A DNA stretch of 48,913 bases, from positions 1-48,913 of the forward strand of contig JAILEP010000048.1 of NCBI GenBank assembly GCA_024697825.1. The letters are read 5' to 3'. The position numbers were made by a program, and so were the translations under genes. Positions within the stretch are counted from its first letter, which is position 1; every line of letters starts with the position of its first letter. The notes beneath the pieces are model-generated. The model had not been told where the DNA came from. It ran no database searches and saw only the letters and a list, made by a program, of their open reading frames with translations. Positions 9,897-21,485 of the stretch are shown here, piece by piece. The stretch is from Acholeplasmatales bacterium. GTDB lineage: Bacteria > Bacillota_I > Bacilli_A > Acholeplasmatales > Anaeroplasmataceae.

Positions 9897-11972
9897 TTAA
9901 ATATCCTTTCTGAAAATGTAAACACCAGGATTCTTCATTGTATATCTAAATACCTGATATCCACACTTTTTAAAGCCGTCAAATAATAGCATTGTACCAC
10001 CAAAATCAACGACCTCATCTCTATAGTCCGTTTTTATTATAACAAATAATTGATATTTTTCATCATTAAAAACAAACGCAGTTCTATGTTCACCTACTAA
10101 ATTATCTAAAACCTTAACATTTTCTTCAATATCCTCACTCTTATTTAATCTTAATACTGGATATTTCTTTCTAATATTGATTAAATCCTTAAGCATATTG
10201 ACACTTTCAATATATTTATCTCGTCTTAAATAGTTGAATTTATTAACTAAGCCCTTATGACGGTAGGAATTTTCAATACCCTGCTTAGTACGGTAAAATT
10301 CCTGACCTGCATGAATAAATGGAATACCCTCACTAATCATAATAATAGATTCTGCAATTCTTGCGGCATCAATAACCTGATAATCATCAAGACCCATACT
10401 ATAATAGCCAAAATCATAGAATGTATAATTATCATGGCATTCAACATAATTAACACTTTGAGTAGGCTCATCAAATTTATAATCATTTAAGCATGAGCCT
10501 AATACTAAATTATTAATGTCATAGGCCTGAGCCTCTCTATCAAAGGCATATCCTGGAATTTTATTCCACTGGCTACCTCTTACAAAATCACGGAATTTAT
10601 CATTAAAGAAGGCATATCCTGGAATCTTTTTATAATTATCCATTGATGGTCTTTTATCCTCTGGAAGTGGGTTATGCATATTCCAGCCCTCGCCATATAG
10701 CATAACAGAATCATCATATTTTCTTAATTCCTCTTCTGCCTCATTTAATGTATCTATATCAAGTAGACCCATTAAATCAAATCTAAAGCCTGAGGCCTTA
10801 AATACTGTTTGATAATATTTTAAAGCATCCTTAACAAGCCTTGAAACAGCCTTTCTTTCTGTAGCGAGCACATTACCACAGCCAGATGCGTTAGATAGCT
10901 CACCAGAATAATCAACTCTAAAATCATAGCCTGGATTAATCTTACCAAATGCCAAATAAGGAGTTTCATATACATGATTGAATACAACATCAAAATTAAC
11001 TCTAATACCAGCTCCATGGAATTCATCAATAAGCTTTAATAGCTCATTAATTCTTGAATATGGATCATCAGGCAATTCTGAATAATATCCACATGGCACA
11101 AAGAATTGAATAGGGTTATAGCCCCAGTTATATTTAATGTTCTTATCAACATCATCTACTCCCTCAAAATCAAATACCGGAAGCAGCTGAACATGAGTAA
11201 CGCCTAATGATTTAATATATTCAAGGCCAGTAGGCCCCTTCTTTGTTGGTCTATCCTCAAGCATACCTAAAAAACAGCCACGATTGTTAGATGTTAAATC
11301 CTGAGTAAAATCTCTAATACTAGCCTCATAAATAATCGCATCAGTATACTTACCACTAAATTTAGGCATCTTATTCTTCATCTTGTAGAATTTAGATGGA
11401 TCAACTACATAATTATATTCAGCATTTGCACCACTTGATAAAGCATATGGATCTAATACTCGATTAAATTCATCATTAACTCTAATTCTATAAATATATT
11501 TATATCCTTCAATATCGCCCTGACGCTTATATTCCCAGACATTTTCATCCTCTAAATATTTTAAATAATGCTCCTCATATTTACCATTTAAGAAGATTTC
11601 AACTATTACCTCTTTAGCAACAGGTGTCCATATTCTAAATGTAGTTTCATTAGGTGTATAAATAGCACCTAATGGTCCATCATATTCATAAATTTCATCA
11701 AAGCGTGGATCTCTTACAATTGAACCACTCTTTAAATAGCCTCTATGACCAAATTCATCCTCTATATAATAATCCTTATGAAGAATTATTTCAGGTACAA
11801 ATCGTGCAACATATTTGTTGTGCTCTGATTCCTGATAATATGATATTAATTCTAATTCTATCTTAGAATCACCATCAATTAAAAAGAATCTTTTAGCCTC
11901 ATTATCGATTCCCTTATCTATTAAAATTGTAATGATATCATATGAGTCAATATATGCATCGATTTTTTCCAT
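9897..11972 (-). CDS. pulA: Type I pullulanase (GH13)
   Basis: This 691-residue debranching enzyme hydrolyses alpha-1,6 bonds in pullulan, glycogen or amylopectin fragments. An N-terminal carbohydrate-binding region precedes the GH13 barrel. All four GH13 regions are present: DVVFNH, GFRFDLMGLLD (nucleophile Asp), YGEGWN (acid/base Glu) and ECHDNY. The type I signature YNWGYNP is also present. There is no signal peptide, so it probably acts on intracellular glycogen or imported glucans. AGAGG spacing favours ATG 11972, but an ATG at 11978 overlaps the cca stop as TAATG and could be coupled. Confidence 0.93.
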   Translation of the reverse strand: MEKIDAYIDSYDIITILIDKGIDNEAKRFFLIDGDSKIELELISYYQESEHNKYVARFVPEIILHKDYYIEDEFGHRGYLKSGSIVRDPRFDEIYEYDGPLGAIYTPNETTFRIWTPVAKEVIVEIFLNGKYEEHYLKYLEDENVWEYKRQGDIEGYKYIYRIRVNDEFNRVLDPYALSSGANAEYNYVVDPSKFYKMKNKMPKFSGKYTDAIIYEASIRDFTQDLTSNNRGCFLGMLEDRPTKKGPTGLEYIKSLGVTHVQLLPVFDFEGVDDVDKNIKYNWGYNPIQFFVPCGYYSELPDDPYSRINELLKLIDEFHGAGIRVNFDVVFNHVYETPYLAFGKINPGYDFRVDYSGELSNASGCGNVLATERKAVSRLVKDALKYYQTVFKASGFRFDLMGLLDIDTLNEAEEELRKYDDSVMLYGEGWNMHNPLPEDKRPSMDNYKKIPGYAFFNDKFRDFVRGSQWNKIPGYAFDREAQAYDINNLVLGSCLNDYKFDEPTQSVNYVECHDNYTFYDFGYYSMGLDDYQVIDAARIAESIIMISEGIPFIHAGQEFYRTKQGIENSYRHKGLVNKFNYLRRDKYIESVNMLKDLINIRKKYPVLRLNKSEDIEENVKVLDNLVGEHRTAFVFNDEKYQLFVIIKTDYRDEVVDFGGTMLLFDGFKKCGYQVFRYTMKNPGVYIFRKDI

Positions 11973-11977
11973 AATCA

Positions 11978-13066
11978 TTACCTCTTAAGATATTCTAAAA
12001 TATCTTTCTTTTCATTAATAACTCTTCTATTTAATACAGCGTATAAGGCTTCCTCAAGCTTTATACCTATTTCCTTACCACTATAATAAGGCTTTAAATC
12101 ATCACCACTTATTGCAAGCTTATTATCAGCATTAAGTGGTAAATTCTTTAATCTTTCATCTATTTCATTTACATTATAGCCTAAATTTAAGAATACATTC
12201 TCACATCTTAAATAAGCATAGCTATATTTATAAAGTGAAACATTATCGAAATTATTATCTAATACCCTTTTGGCTTCCTCTGCACACTTCTTTTCACCAG
12301 ATGTTGTAACATTTAGGAATTTATTATATCTAAAATAATAATAAAATACTAGGTCTTCCTCTCGATAATTACGCTTAGCTATTGCAAGCAATTCCTTATA
12401 ATCAGGTATAAAATCAAATAAATCATAATGATTTATATATTGAATACCATAATCAGTGATTCCATAAAGAATTCTTTTAAAATAATCAAAGATTCTATCA
12501 TCTGATAAATCCTCAAGTAAATCACAGTTTCTTTCCATAGCTAAGGCTGTATTTTCTTCTATTATAAAGCCAAGCTTACCTGCAAAATTTAAAGCTCTTA
12601 AAATTCTTAAGGCATCCTCTTCAAAGCGTTCATCAGGATCTCCTATCATTTTAAGCTTTTTATTTTTTAAATCCTCTTGTCCATTATGGAAATCTAATAT
12701 TTTACCTTCACTTGTATAATATAAAGCATTGACTGTAAAATCACGTCTATAGCTATCCTCTTTAGCAGTATTTACTAAAACAACCTCAGGATGTCTATGA
12801 TCAGTATATTCAATATCACGTCTAAAGTGAGTTATTTCAAATTCATGGTCTTCATAAATAATAGTAACGCTTAAATATTTTGAGCCATTATCTCTAACCT
12901 CAAAATGATTAGCTATTTCATCTATTGGCATATTAGTAGTAATATCAATATCATTAATTGGATAATTTAGTAGCATATCTCTAACACAGCCACCTACTAA
13001 ATAGGCTTCATAGCCAAGTGATTCAATTTTCTTTAGCACTTCTATTCCTAAATCAAAATAGCTCAA
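11978..13066 (-). CDS. cca: CCA tRNA nucleotidyltransferase
   Basis: A class II nucleotidyltransferase that adds or repairs the 3' CCA of tRNAs. The head domain has YLVGGCVRDMLL and the catalytic carboxylates in NDIDITT. The neck motif DALRILRALNFA (binding ATP and CTP) is clear, and a helical body follows. I prefer TTG at 13066, because AGGTGA lies just upstream and the predicted transcript starts near 13077. A GTG at 13075 lies inside that ribosome site. First gene of the cca-pulA-yhaM operon. Confidence 0.93.
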   Translation of the reverse strand: MSYFDLGIEVLKKIESLGYEAYLVGGCVRDMLLNYPINDIDITTNMPIDEIANHFEVRDNGSKYLSVTIIYEDHEFEITHFRRDIEYTDHRHPEVVLVNTAKEDSYRRDFTVNALYYTSEGKILDFHNGQEDLKNKKLKMIGDPDERFEEDALRILRALNFAGKLGFIIEENTALAMERNCDLLEDLSDDRIFDYFKRILYGITDYGIQYINHYDLFDFIPDYKELLAIAKRNYREEDLVFYYYFRYNKFLNVTTSGEKKCAEEAKRVLDNNFDNVSLYKYSYAYLRCENVFLNLGYNVNEIDERLKNLPLNADNKLAISGDDLKPYYSGKEIGIKLEEALYAVLNRRVINEKKDILEYLKR

Positions 13067-13083
13067 CGTTATCACCTATGTTG

Positions 13084-13092
13084 ATTATACCA
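13084..13092 (-). promoter_or_regulatory. cca operon promoter, extended -10
   Basis: TGGTATAAT on the minus strand, a TGn extension plus a perfect -10. No good -35 box. The predicted start (about 13077) coincides with the first base of the AGGTGA ribosome site. Confidence 0.6.
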
Positions 13093-13099
13093 TATTTAT

Positions 13100-13128
13100 T
13101 TGCTAAAACCTAAATATTAAAGTATAAT
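13100..13128 (+). promoter_or_regulatory. Promoter of the IMPACT-family gene
   Basis: TTGCTA (13100-13105), 17-base spacer, TATAAT (13123-13128). It overlaps the divergent cca promoter region. The predicted start is at GGTGAT (13135-13140), only about nine bases before the ATG. Confidence 0.7.
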
Positions 13129-13143
13129 AATACCGGTGATTTT

Positions 13144-13776
13144 ATGTTCCGTATTCAAAAAACATACGAAAATACTATAGTAATTGAAAAAAGCCAGTTC
13201 ATAACTAGATTATTTAGAGTTAACACTGTTGAAGAGGTCAATTCTATATTAGATTTTATTAGAAAAAAGCATTATGACGCTACTCATAATTGTTATGCAT
13301 ATATATTAGGAGATAATGCCGAAATTCAAAAATGCTCTGACGATGGTGAACCTCAAAAAACTGCAGGTGCTCCTATGATTGATGTATTAAAGAAAAACAA
13401 TGTAACTAATATTTTAGCCGTTACAACTCGTTATTTTGGTGGTATTTTACTTGGGGCTGGAGGCTTAGTTAGAGCCTATAGTGAAAGTGTAGCCTCATGC
13501 TTAAAGCTTGCAGAACTTTATGATATTAAGCCTGTTAGAAAATTTACATTTACTACCTCTTATTCTGGATATAATACTATTCTTAGAGTATTACCATATG
13601 TAAAGATGGATGAAATATCATTTACTGCAAATGTTATTATTACAGGCTATTGTGATAATGATAAATATGATAGCTTAACTCAAGATTTATATAAATATAA
13701 AATCGACGCTGAAGCCTTAACAGATTTAGGTATGGAATATGTTGAAGTACCAGTAGAAAACAAAAATCAGGACTAA
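13144..13776 (+). CDS. YigZ/IMPACT family protein
   Basis: The protein has 210 residues, the normal length. The N-terminal UPF0029 domain is recognised by ATHNCYAYI, DDGEPQKTAGAPM and TTRYFGGILLGAGGLVRAY, followed by a C-terminal ferredoxin-like domain (DUF1949 type). Relatives regulate translation in eukaryotes (IMPACT binds GCN1). The bacterial role is unsettled; one proposal is ribosome or elongation-factor binding. It is divergent from cca. Confidence 0.9.
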   Translation: MFRIQKTYENTIVIEKSQFITRLFRVNTVEEVNSILDFIRKKHYDATHNCYAYILGDNAEIQKCSDDGEPQKTAGAPMIDVLKKNNVTNILAVTTRYFGGILLGAGGLVRAYSESVASCLKLAELYDIKPVRKFTFTTSYSGYNTILRVLPYVKMDEISFTANVIITGYCDNDKYDSLTQDLYKYKIDAEALTDLGMEYVEVPVENKNQD

Positions 13777-13787
13777 TCCTGATTTTT
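13762..13787. terminator. Shared terminator holding both stop codons
   Basis: An 11-bp stem (AAAAATCAGGA with TCCTGATTTTT) closes a four-base CTAA loop at 13773-13776. TAA in the loop ends the plus-strand IMPACT gene, and its complement TAG ends the minus-strand glycosyltransferase. It works in both directions. Confidence 0.88.
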
Positions 13788-14774
13788 TTCTTTATTCATC
13801 ATTTTAGCAATGAATTGATCAAATGTTAATAATATTCTAATACCCTTATAATAATTCATTACATCTCTCATTACATAATTTGTATATGCAAGCTTTTGAG
13901 AAGGATTTAAGGAATCAAATATATTCTTATGAGTCTTATATAGATTATAAACCTCATCCTCATATTTTTCCTTTTGTTCTAATAATTCTGGATAATCAAA
14001 ATATGATGATTCTAAGATACATACAAGCTCCATTGTTTGTTGGATTAAATAGAACTGGCTCTTAGGAATATTATGCTTAACAAAATAATCATATACATCG
14101 ATATATGCATGTAGCATTTCCTCATATCTTCTTACAGAGACATCATATTTATTATTTTGTAATGTTTTACTTTGGTCATTCCATTTCCATACATATGTTA
14201 GGTTTGCAATAACTACCATATCATTTCTACATGTTAAAATAGAAACATAATATGTATCTTCAAAATAATGAAGCCTTTCATTAAATCTAATATCATGTTC
14301 TAATAAATAGCTTCTTCTTACAAATACACCATGTAATGTTCTTAGCATATTAAAATTAACAGCGCTTCTTACAAGCTGTCCATTTTTCATATTTTCCTGA
14401 ACCATGGCTGTACATAAAATATTAATTTGAGGTGAATTCTTTAGTCCATGAATTATTTCTCTTAAGGAAATATCACTATAGAATTCATCATCTGCGTCAA
14501 TAAATGTTAAGAATTCTGCAGTTGATGCGTCTACTGCAGCTTGTTCAGTACGACCTGTACCTGAATTCTTTTCATTCATTTTATAGGTGATATCTAAATT
14601 AGAATAGGATTTTAAGAATTCATCTTTTAATCTATATCCACAGTCTCCTTGAATACGAATACCTATTTCATTAAAATCTATGTTCTTTTGTCTTGCGATA
14701 GAATCAAGTAAATTCTTTAATACTGATTCATCTTCCTTATACTGAGGAATAATTATATCTAAAAATTTTGCCAT
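13773..14774 (-). CDS. Family 2 glycosyltransferase
   Basis: About 333 residues, with a GT-A fold at the N-terminus. DIIIPQYKEDESVL is the nucleotide-sugar-binding start, and FIDADDEFY supplies the DxD metal motif near residue 100. The C-terminal half is helical and not recognised. Relatives transfer sugars to surface polysaccharides or teichoic-acid-like polymers; the acceptor cannot be told. ATG 14774 begins the conserved domain. An ATG at 14801 overlaps the upstream gene by 17 bases and is possible; neither has a strong ribosome site. Confidence 0.82.
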   Translation of the reverse strand: MAKFLDIIIPQYKEDESVLKNLLDSIARQKNIDFNEIGIRIQGDCGYRLKDEFLKSYSNLDITYKMNEKNSGTGRTEQAAVDASTAEFLTFIDADDEFYSDISLREIIHGLKNSPQINILCTAMVQENMKNGQLVRSAVNFNMLRTLHGVFVRRSYLLEHDIRFNERLHYFEDTYYVSILTCRNDMVVIANLTYVWKWNDQSKTLQNNKYDVSVRRYEEMLHAYIDVYDYFVKHNIPKSQFYLIQQTMELVCILESSYFDYPELLEQKEKYEDEVYNLYKTHKNIFDSLNPSQKLAYTNYVMRDVMNYYKGIRILLTFDQFIAKMMNKEKNQD

Positions 14775-14784
14775 ATTTTTATCT

Positions 14785-15000
14785 TTATACGCTCGCAGCA
14801 TTAATTAATGCTTGAACCCCTTCTGCCATAAAATATGCTAAAATAAATGCCACTACAGCCTGAGCTAGACGAATAGGCCAAATAGCTCCTTGCTTAAATA
14901 GCTTTTCAATATTTGTAAATAGCATTATAAAATAGACTAGGATAAAGCATGCGACATATACACATGTATATATTAGTCCTGAAGTATTAATTAAGAACAT
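14785..15000 (-). CDS. Small membrane protein of the DUF1146/YwzB type
   Basis: About 71 residues with two membrane segments (near 5-27 and 45-66). Between them lies a short basic stretch containing the motif WPIRL. Size, topology and a position just after atpC match the DUF1146 family, found downstream of ATP synthase operons in Bacilli. Its role is unknown. The ATG at 15000 is chosen because AGGTGA lies at 15006-15011. A TATAAT at 15018-15023 may give it its own promoter after the atp terminator. Confidence 0.65.
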   Translation of the reverse strand: MFLINTSGLIYTCVYVACFILVYFIMLFTNIEKLFKQGAIWPIRLAQAVVAFILAYFMAEGVQALINAASV

Positions 15001-15035
15001 AAATATCACCTGTAAAAATTATATAATAAATAATT

Positions 15036-15062
15036 AAAAAATGCCACAAATTGTGGCATTTT
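15036..15062 (-). terminator. atp operon terminator
   Basis: ATGCCAC pairs with GTGGCAT around a short A/T loop, followed by T residues on the minus strand. It begins 8 bases after the atpC stop. Confidence 0.85.
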
Positions 15063-15069
15063 AATTCTT

Positions 15070-15461
15070 TTATAAGCTTCCAGCACCAGTTTTTCTGATG
15101 TTGTCTCTTAATTCCTTTTCCTTCTGAGTAAAATCGACTGCTTCCTTCTTATTCTGCTCAAGGCGTTCTTTACGAAGCTCCTCAAGGTGCTGTTTAGCAG
15201 ATTCTGCAGTTCTACCGATATAAGCCTCCTGGCAAAGCATTGTGGCTACATTATCATGGAACTCAAAAATACCCTGTGAAATAACAACGAAGAACTCATT
15301 CTTTTCTTTGACAAGCTTGATATAGCCCTCGTCCATAACAGAAATGACAGGAACATGATCCTTCATGCAGGCATATTCACCATCTTTTACGCTGTGGATT
15401 ACAACGTAATCAACCTCATCATTATAAAGATTTCCTTGATGTGTTGATACAATGATTCGCA

Positions 15462-15462
<1 letters not shown>
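15070..15462 (-). CDS. atpC: F-type ATP synthase epsilon subunit
   Basis: 130 residues: an N-terminal beta-sandwich of about 85 residues that contacts the c-ring and gamma, and a C-terminal helical pair (EELRKERLEQNKKEA) that inhibits ATP hydrolysis in many bacteria. It begins at the base where atpD stops and ends the twelve-gene rpiB-upp-atp operon. Confidence 0.93.
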
Positions 15463-17746
<2,284 letters not shown>

Positions 17747-17760
17747 ATACAGACCTCCTC

Positions 17761-19269
17761 TTACATGAAGCGCTTATTGAAATCTTCAAAGTAAGCATCA
17801 AGCTTAGCTGTATCTGGTAACACCTTTGTGCTTCTGATTTCTTCTGCTAAAGCCTTACCAGCTTCATCAACCTTTAAATCTGAATATAATGATTCCTCAT
17901 ACTTTGCTAGGCTTTCAACTGGAATTACATCTAAGAAGCCATGAGTTAATGCATATAAAATCATTGTCTCCTCTTCAGCTGTAATAGTCTTATGTAAGCC
18001 CTGCTTTAAAACTTCCTGAGTTCTCTTACCTCTATCAAGCTTAGCCTTAGTAGCTGCATCAAGATCAGAACCGAACTGAGTGAATGCCTCAAGCTCACGG
18101 TAAGATGCAAGGTCAAGTCTTAGTGTACCTGAAACCTTCTTAATAGCCTTAGTCTGAGCGGCACCACCTACACGTGATACTGATAGACCGGCATTGATAG
18201 CTGGACGGATGCCCTTATAGAAATAATCACTCTGTAAGAAAATCTGACCATCTGTGATTGAAATTACGTTAGTAGGAATATATGCTGAGATATCTCCTGC
18301 CTGAGTTTCAATAATAGGAAGTGCTGTAATTGAGCCTCCACCTAATTCATCATTAAGCTTTGCAGCACGCTCAAGTAATCTTGAATGTAAATAGAATACA
18401 TCACCTGGATATGCTTCACGTCCTGGTGGTCTATGTAATAATAGTGACATTTCACGATAAGCAACTGCGTGCTTAGAAAGGTCATCATAAACAATTAATA
18501 CATCCTTGCCCTGTAGCATAAAATATTCTGCCATAGAAACACCAGCATATGGTGCTAAATATAGCATTGGGGCAGGTGATGATGCAGATGCAGAAACGAT
18601 AATTGAATATTTCATTGCATCATTAGCCTTTAATGTTTCATAAACTGAAGAAACTGTTGATTCCTTCTGTCCGATTGCAACATAGATACAGATAACACCC
18701 TTATCTGCCTGATTTAGAATAGTATCTACCGCAATAGATGTCTTACCAGTCTGACGGTCACCAATGATTAGCTCACGCTGACCACGTCCGATAGGTACTA
18801 ATGCATCTAGAACCTTGATACCAGTCTGTAATGGTGTATTTACGCTTGCACGGTCCATAACACCTGTTGCCTTTACTTCGATTGGTCTTGTAGCCTTAGC
18901 GTTTACTGGACCAATACCATCTATTGGCTGACCTAGTGGGTTAACTACTCTTCCTAAGAATTCCTCGCCTACAGGTACCTCTAGAATACGACCTGTACAC
19001 TTTACTAGGTCGCCTTCCTTAATAGCACTTGATTCACCTAAAAGGATTGCACCAACTACATCCTCTTCTAGGTTTTGAACCATACCATAAACATCATTAG
19101 GGAATAGTAATAATTCACCGGACATTGCCTTATTTAAGCCATGAACAAGGGCGATACCATCACCAACCTGTACAACATGGCCGACATTTTCAGTCTGAAT
19201 CTCTTCCTTATAAGCCTTAATCTGTTGTTTGATAAGGCTTGAAATTTCAGATAAATTGATATTTGCCAT
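17761..19269 (-). CDS. atpA: F-type ATP synthase alpha subunit
   Basis: 502 residues. Walker A is GDRQTGKTS (near residue 170). The signature [17 protein letters not shown] and the arginine finger of the SVSR motif are present. The non-catalytic nucleotide-binding subunit of F1, between atpH and atpG, with a ribosome site AAAGGAG upstream. Confidence 0.97.
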   Translation of the reverse strand: MANINLSEISSLIKQQIKAYKEEIQTENVGHVVQVGDGIALVHGLNKAMSGELLLFPNDVYGMVQNLEEDVVGAILLGESSAIKEGDLVKCTGRILEVPVGEEFLGRVVNPLGQPIDGIGPVNAKATRPIEVKATGVMDRASVNTPLQTGIKVLDALVPIGRGQRELIIGDRQTGKTSIAVDTILNQADKGVICIYVAIGQKESTVSSVYETLKANDAMKYSIIVSASASSPAPMLYLAPYAGVSMAEYFMLQGKDVLIVYDDLSKHAVAYREMSLLLHRPPGREAYPGDVFYLHSRLLERAAKLNDELGGGSITALPIIETQAGDISAYIPTNVISITDGQIFLQSDYFYKGIRPAINAGLSVSRVGGAAQTKAIKKVSGTLRLDLASYRELEAFTQFGSDLDAATKAKLDRGKRTQEVLKQGLHKTITAEEETMILYALTHGFLDVIPVESLAKYEESLYSDLKVDEAGKALAEEIRSTKVLPDTAKLDAYFEDFNKRFM

Positions 19270-19286
19270 GAATTTATCTCCTTTTC

Positions 19287-19802
19287 CTATAGATCTTCCT
19301 TGATTCTACCAAGTGATGCCTTTAAGCTCATATCAATAGAAACTCCATTAGATACAATCTGAACACCACCGATTAAATCAGGCTTTACTATAAATTTAAA
19401 ATCTAACTTCTTATTATTATAATGCTGCTGTAAAGAAGCAGTTAGTTTCTCCTTTTGAGCAGCTGTAAGCTCTTCTGCACTTAATACGTCGATAAATAAG
19501 ATATTATTATCAGCACGTACTAATTTTCTATATTCGTGACCAATAGCGTCAAAATCATTAACTCTATTATGATCAACAAGTACATACATAAAATTTAAGA
19601 AAGTTTCATCAAAGCCATGATAAATAGTTCTTATCATTTCCTTTTTTCTTTCCTTAGCGACCATGGGTGAAACCATAATCTTTTTATAATCTGGGTCATC
19701 ATTAGTTTTATCAACAGCAATGAATAAATCCCAGAATAGATCCACCTTGTTCTCTTCTAAAGCTAATTCGTATACAGCCTTTGCATATTCTGATTCAACC
19801 AT
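19287..19802 (-). CDS. atpH: F-type ATP synthase delta subunit
   Basis: The 171-residue peripheral-stalk cap that joins the b subunits to the top of F1. An N-terminal helical domain ([14 protein letters not shown]) and the C-terminal motif [21 protein letters not shown] are typical. It overlaps the atpF stop by one base. Confidence 0.93.
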   Translation of the reverse strand: MVESEYAKAVYELALEENKVDLFWDLFIAVDKTNDDPDYKKIMVSPMVAKERKKEMIRTIYHGFDETFLNFMYVLVDHNRVNDFDAIGHEYRKLVRADNNILFIDVLSAEELTAAQKEKLTASLQQHYNNKKLDFKFIVKPDLIGGVQIVSNGVSIDMSLKASLGRIKEDL

Positions 19803-20434
19803 TACTCGTTAACTCCCTTCAAAATGTCGTCAACGACATCAAGGTATTTAGTTTGGTCAATTTCCTTAGCTACAATCTTTTCTGCAGCTGCAAATGCTAT
19901 ATCAACAATTTCTTTTCTGATTTGTTCAGACATGTTCTTCTTTTCCTGTTCAAGCTCAGCGTCAAGATTTTCCATACGAACTCTTGCTTCTTCCTTAGCC
20001 TGGTTAATAATTTCATCACGTTTAATATTTGCATTCTTTTCTGCATCATCAAGCATCTTCTTAACCTTAGTACGGGCTGCTTCAAGCTCTGCCTTAGCAT
20101 TAGATTCAATCTCAATAGCATTTGCCTTAGCTACTTCAGCGTCATTTAAATCCTTATCGATTGCATCTCTTCTAGTTTCTAAAATCTTAGTAATAGGCTT
20201 CCATAAAAAGAAACGAACAGCTAAAAATAAGAGAATAGTAGCACAAATCTGAATACCAAAATCTACTGCGAACTGAGTTGCATTAGAAACTAGCATTGTA
20301 GTATCTGATAGCATTGTAACTGGACCAAGACCAGCACTCTGGAAGGCACCTGTTTCCTGATTAACACCAGTAACTGCTTCTGTAATAGCTCTTACTGCTG
20401 CATCAAGATTTTCTGCCATACTTAAAAATAACAT
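19802..20434 (-). CDS. atpF: F-type ATP synthase b subunit
   Basis: 210 residues: one membrane helix (about 62-82), then a long charged coiled coil that forms the peripheral stalk. The start is unusual: some 55 residues lie before the membrane helix, against a few in most b subunits. An ATG at 20434 with AAAGGAG about ten bases upstream supports the extension, as does the absence of a better internal start. Confidence 0.92.
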   Translation of the reverse strand: MLFLSMAENLDAAVRAITEAVTGVNQETGAFQSAGLGPVTMLSDTTMLVSNATQFAVDFGIQICATILLFLAVRFFLWKPITKILETRRDAIDKDLNDAEVAKANAIEIESNAKAELEAARTKVKKMLDDAEKNANIKRDEIINQAKEEARVRMENLDAELEQEKKNMSEQIRKEIVDIAFAAAEKIVAKEIDQTKYLDVVDDILKGVNE

Positions 20435-20482
20435 ATGTTCTATTCTCCTTTCCTAATTATCTAACTGAAATAAAACTTAATC

Positions 20483-20761
20483 CTAGCTAAATACGATTAG
20501 GATAGCGATGATTAAACCGTAAAGACCTGTTGTTTCAGAAACGGCCTGACCGATTAACATAGATGTACGAATTGTACCTGCCATTTCAGGCTGACGAGCC
20601 ATAGCATCTACTGCGTGTGCTGCTACATTACCTTCACCGATAGCTGCAGCAAAACCTGTGAATACTGCAAGACCTGCACCAATGTACTTTAAACCATCAC
20701 CAGTTGAAAGTCCATCAGCAAGGAAATTTAATACTGTGTTTAAAATTGTTAAGAAATCCAT
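20483..20761 (-). CDS. atpE: F-type ATP synthase c subunit, two-glutamate ion site
   Basis: A 92-residue hairpin that forms the rotor ring. Helix 1 has IGEGN with Glu43, where the Na+-binding Ilyobacter ring has Gln32. The loop ARQPE follows. Helix 2 has QAVSETTGLY, with Glu76 as main carboxylate and Val74, Thr77, Thr78 and Tyr81 at positions that line Na+ sites. Two carboxylates per site match the Fusobacterium nucleatum ring, which is Na+-driven. Na+ coupling is inferred from these residues only. About 20 extra residues lie before helix 1. Confidence 0.95.
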   Translation of the reverse strand: MDFLTILNTVLNFLADGLSTGDGLKYIGAGLAVFTGFAAAIGEGNVAAHAVDAMARQPEMAGTIRTSMLIGQAVSETTGLYGLIIAILIVFS

Positions 20762-20793
20762 AATTTTAATTTTCTCCTTTTTTCTTTCTTATT

Positions 20794-21480
20794 TTAACTA
20801 TATATTTTTTCTTCATCTTTAATCTTCATAGATGTAAAGATAACAGACAGAATAACGAATACTGCTACCTGAATTAAGCCAAAGGCTATATCAAATAGAG
20901 CATTAATCAGTGGCATAATTGGAATTGCTGCCCATGATAATAAGTATTTGATTAATATCGAAATACATGTACCAGAAATAACGTTACCGAACAAACGTAA
21001 GCATAATGAGATTGGAAGTGTTAATTCACTCATTAGGTTCATTGGTAGCATAACTGGTGTTGGGTCGCAGAAACTCTTTAAATATCCACCAATACCATTT
21101 GAAGCTATACCAGTTGCCTGGATAATTACAAATGTACAGAACGCCAACGCAAATGTAACAATTACATAAGATGTTGGGTTGTTTAATAAATAAACAGCCG
21201 ATATATTCGCCATGAATATAAATATTGTAAGTGTTAGGAACCAAGGCGAATATGCTCTCCATCTCTTACCGATGTTTGCCTTGATGTAACCATTCATCAT
21301 ATCTACTAACCACATAAATGGAATAAGCCACTTTGGTGTTGGCTTGAATGGGTCAACTCTTCTTATGAAGAAATATAGCATGAAGAATAACAATATTAAG
21401 CCACCACAAATGTAGATTGTAGCAGCAATCGGGCTGGTAGGATAAAAAGTATAACCTTTTACCTCCGTAAGATACATCAC
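20794..21480 (-). CDS. atpB: F-type ATP synthase a subunit
   Basis: 228 residues with about six membrane segments. The stator half-channel for ion passage carries the essential arginine in LPISLCLRLFGNVISG. NGYIKANIGKRWRAYSPWFLTL and the C-terminal helix that faces the c-ring are recognisable. Placed before atpE, as in all Bacilli. Confidence 0.94.
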   Translation of the reverse strand: MMYLTEVKGYTFYPTSPIAATIYICGGLILLFFMLYFFIRRVDPFKPTPKWLIPFMWLVDMMNGYIKANIGKRWRAYSPWFLTLTIFIFMANISAVYLLNNPTSYVIVTFALAFCTFVIIQATGIASNGIGGYLKSFCDPTPVMLPMNLMSELTLPISLCLRLFGNVISGTCISILIKYLLSWAAIPIMPLINALFDIAFGLIQVAVFVILSVIFTSMKIKDEEKIYS

Positions 21481-21485
21481 CTATC

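Noticed and set aside
19781-20252. Two plus-strand frames opposite atpF
   Set aside because: They are antisense to the charged coiled coil of the b subunit and have no promoter or ribosome site.
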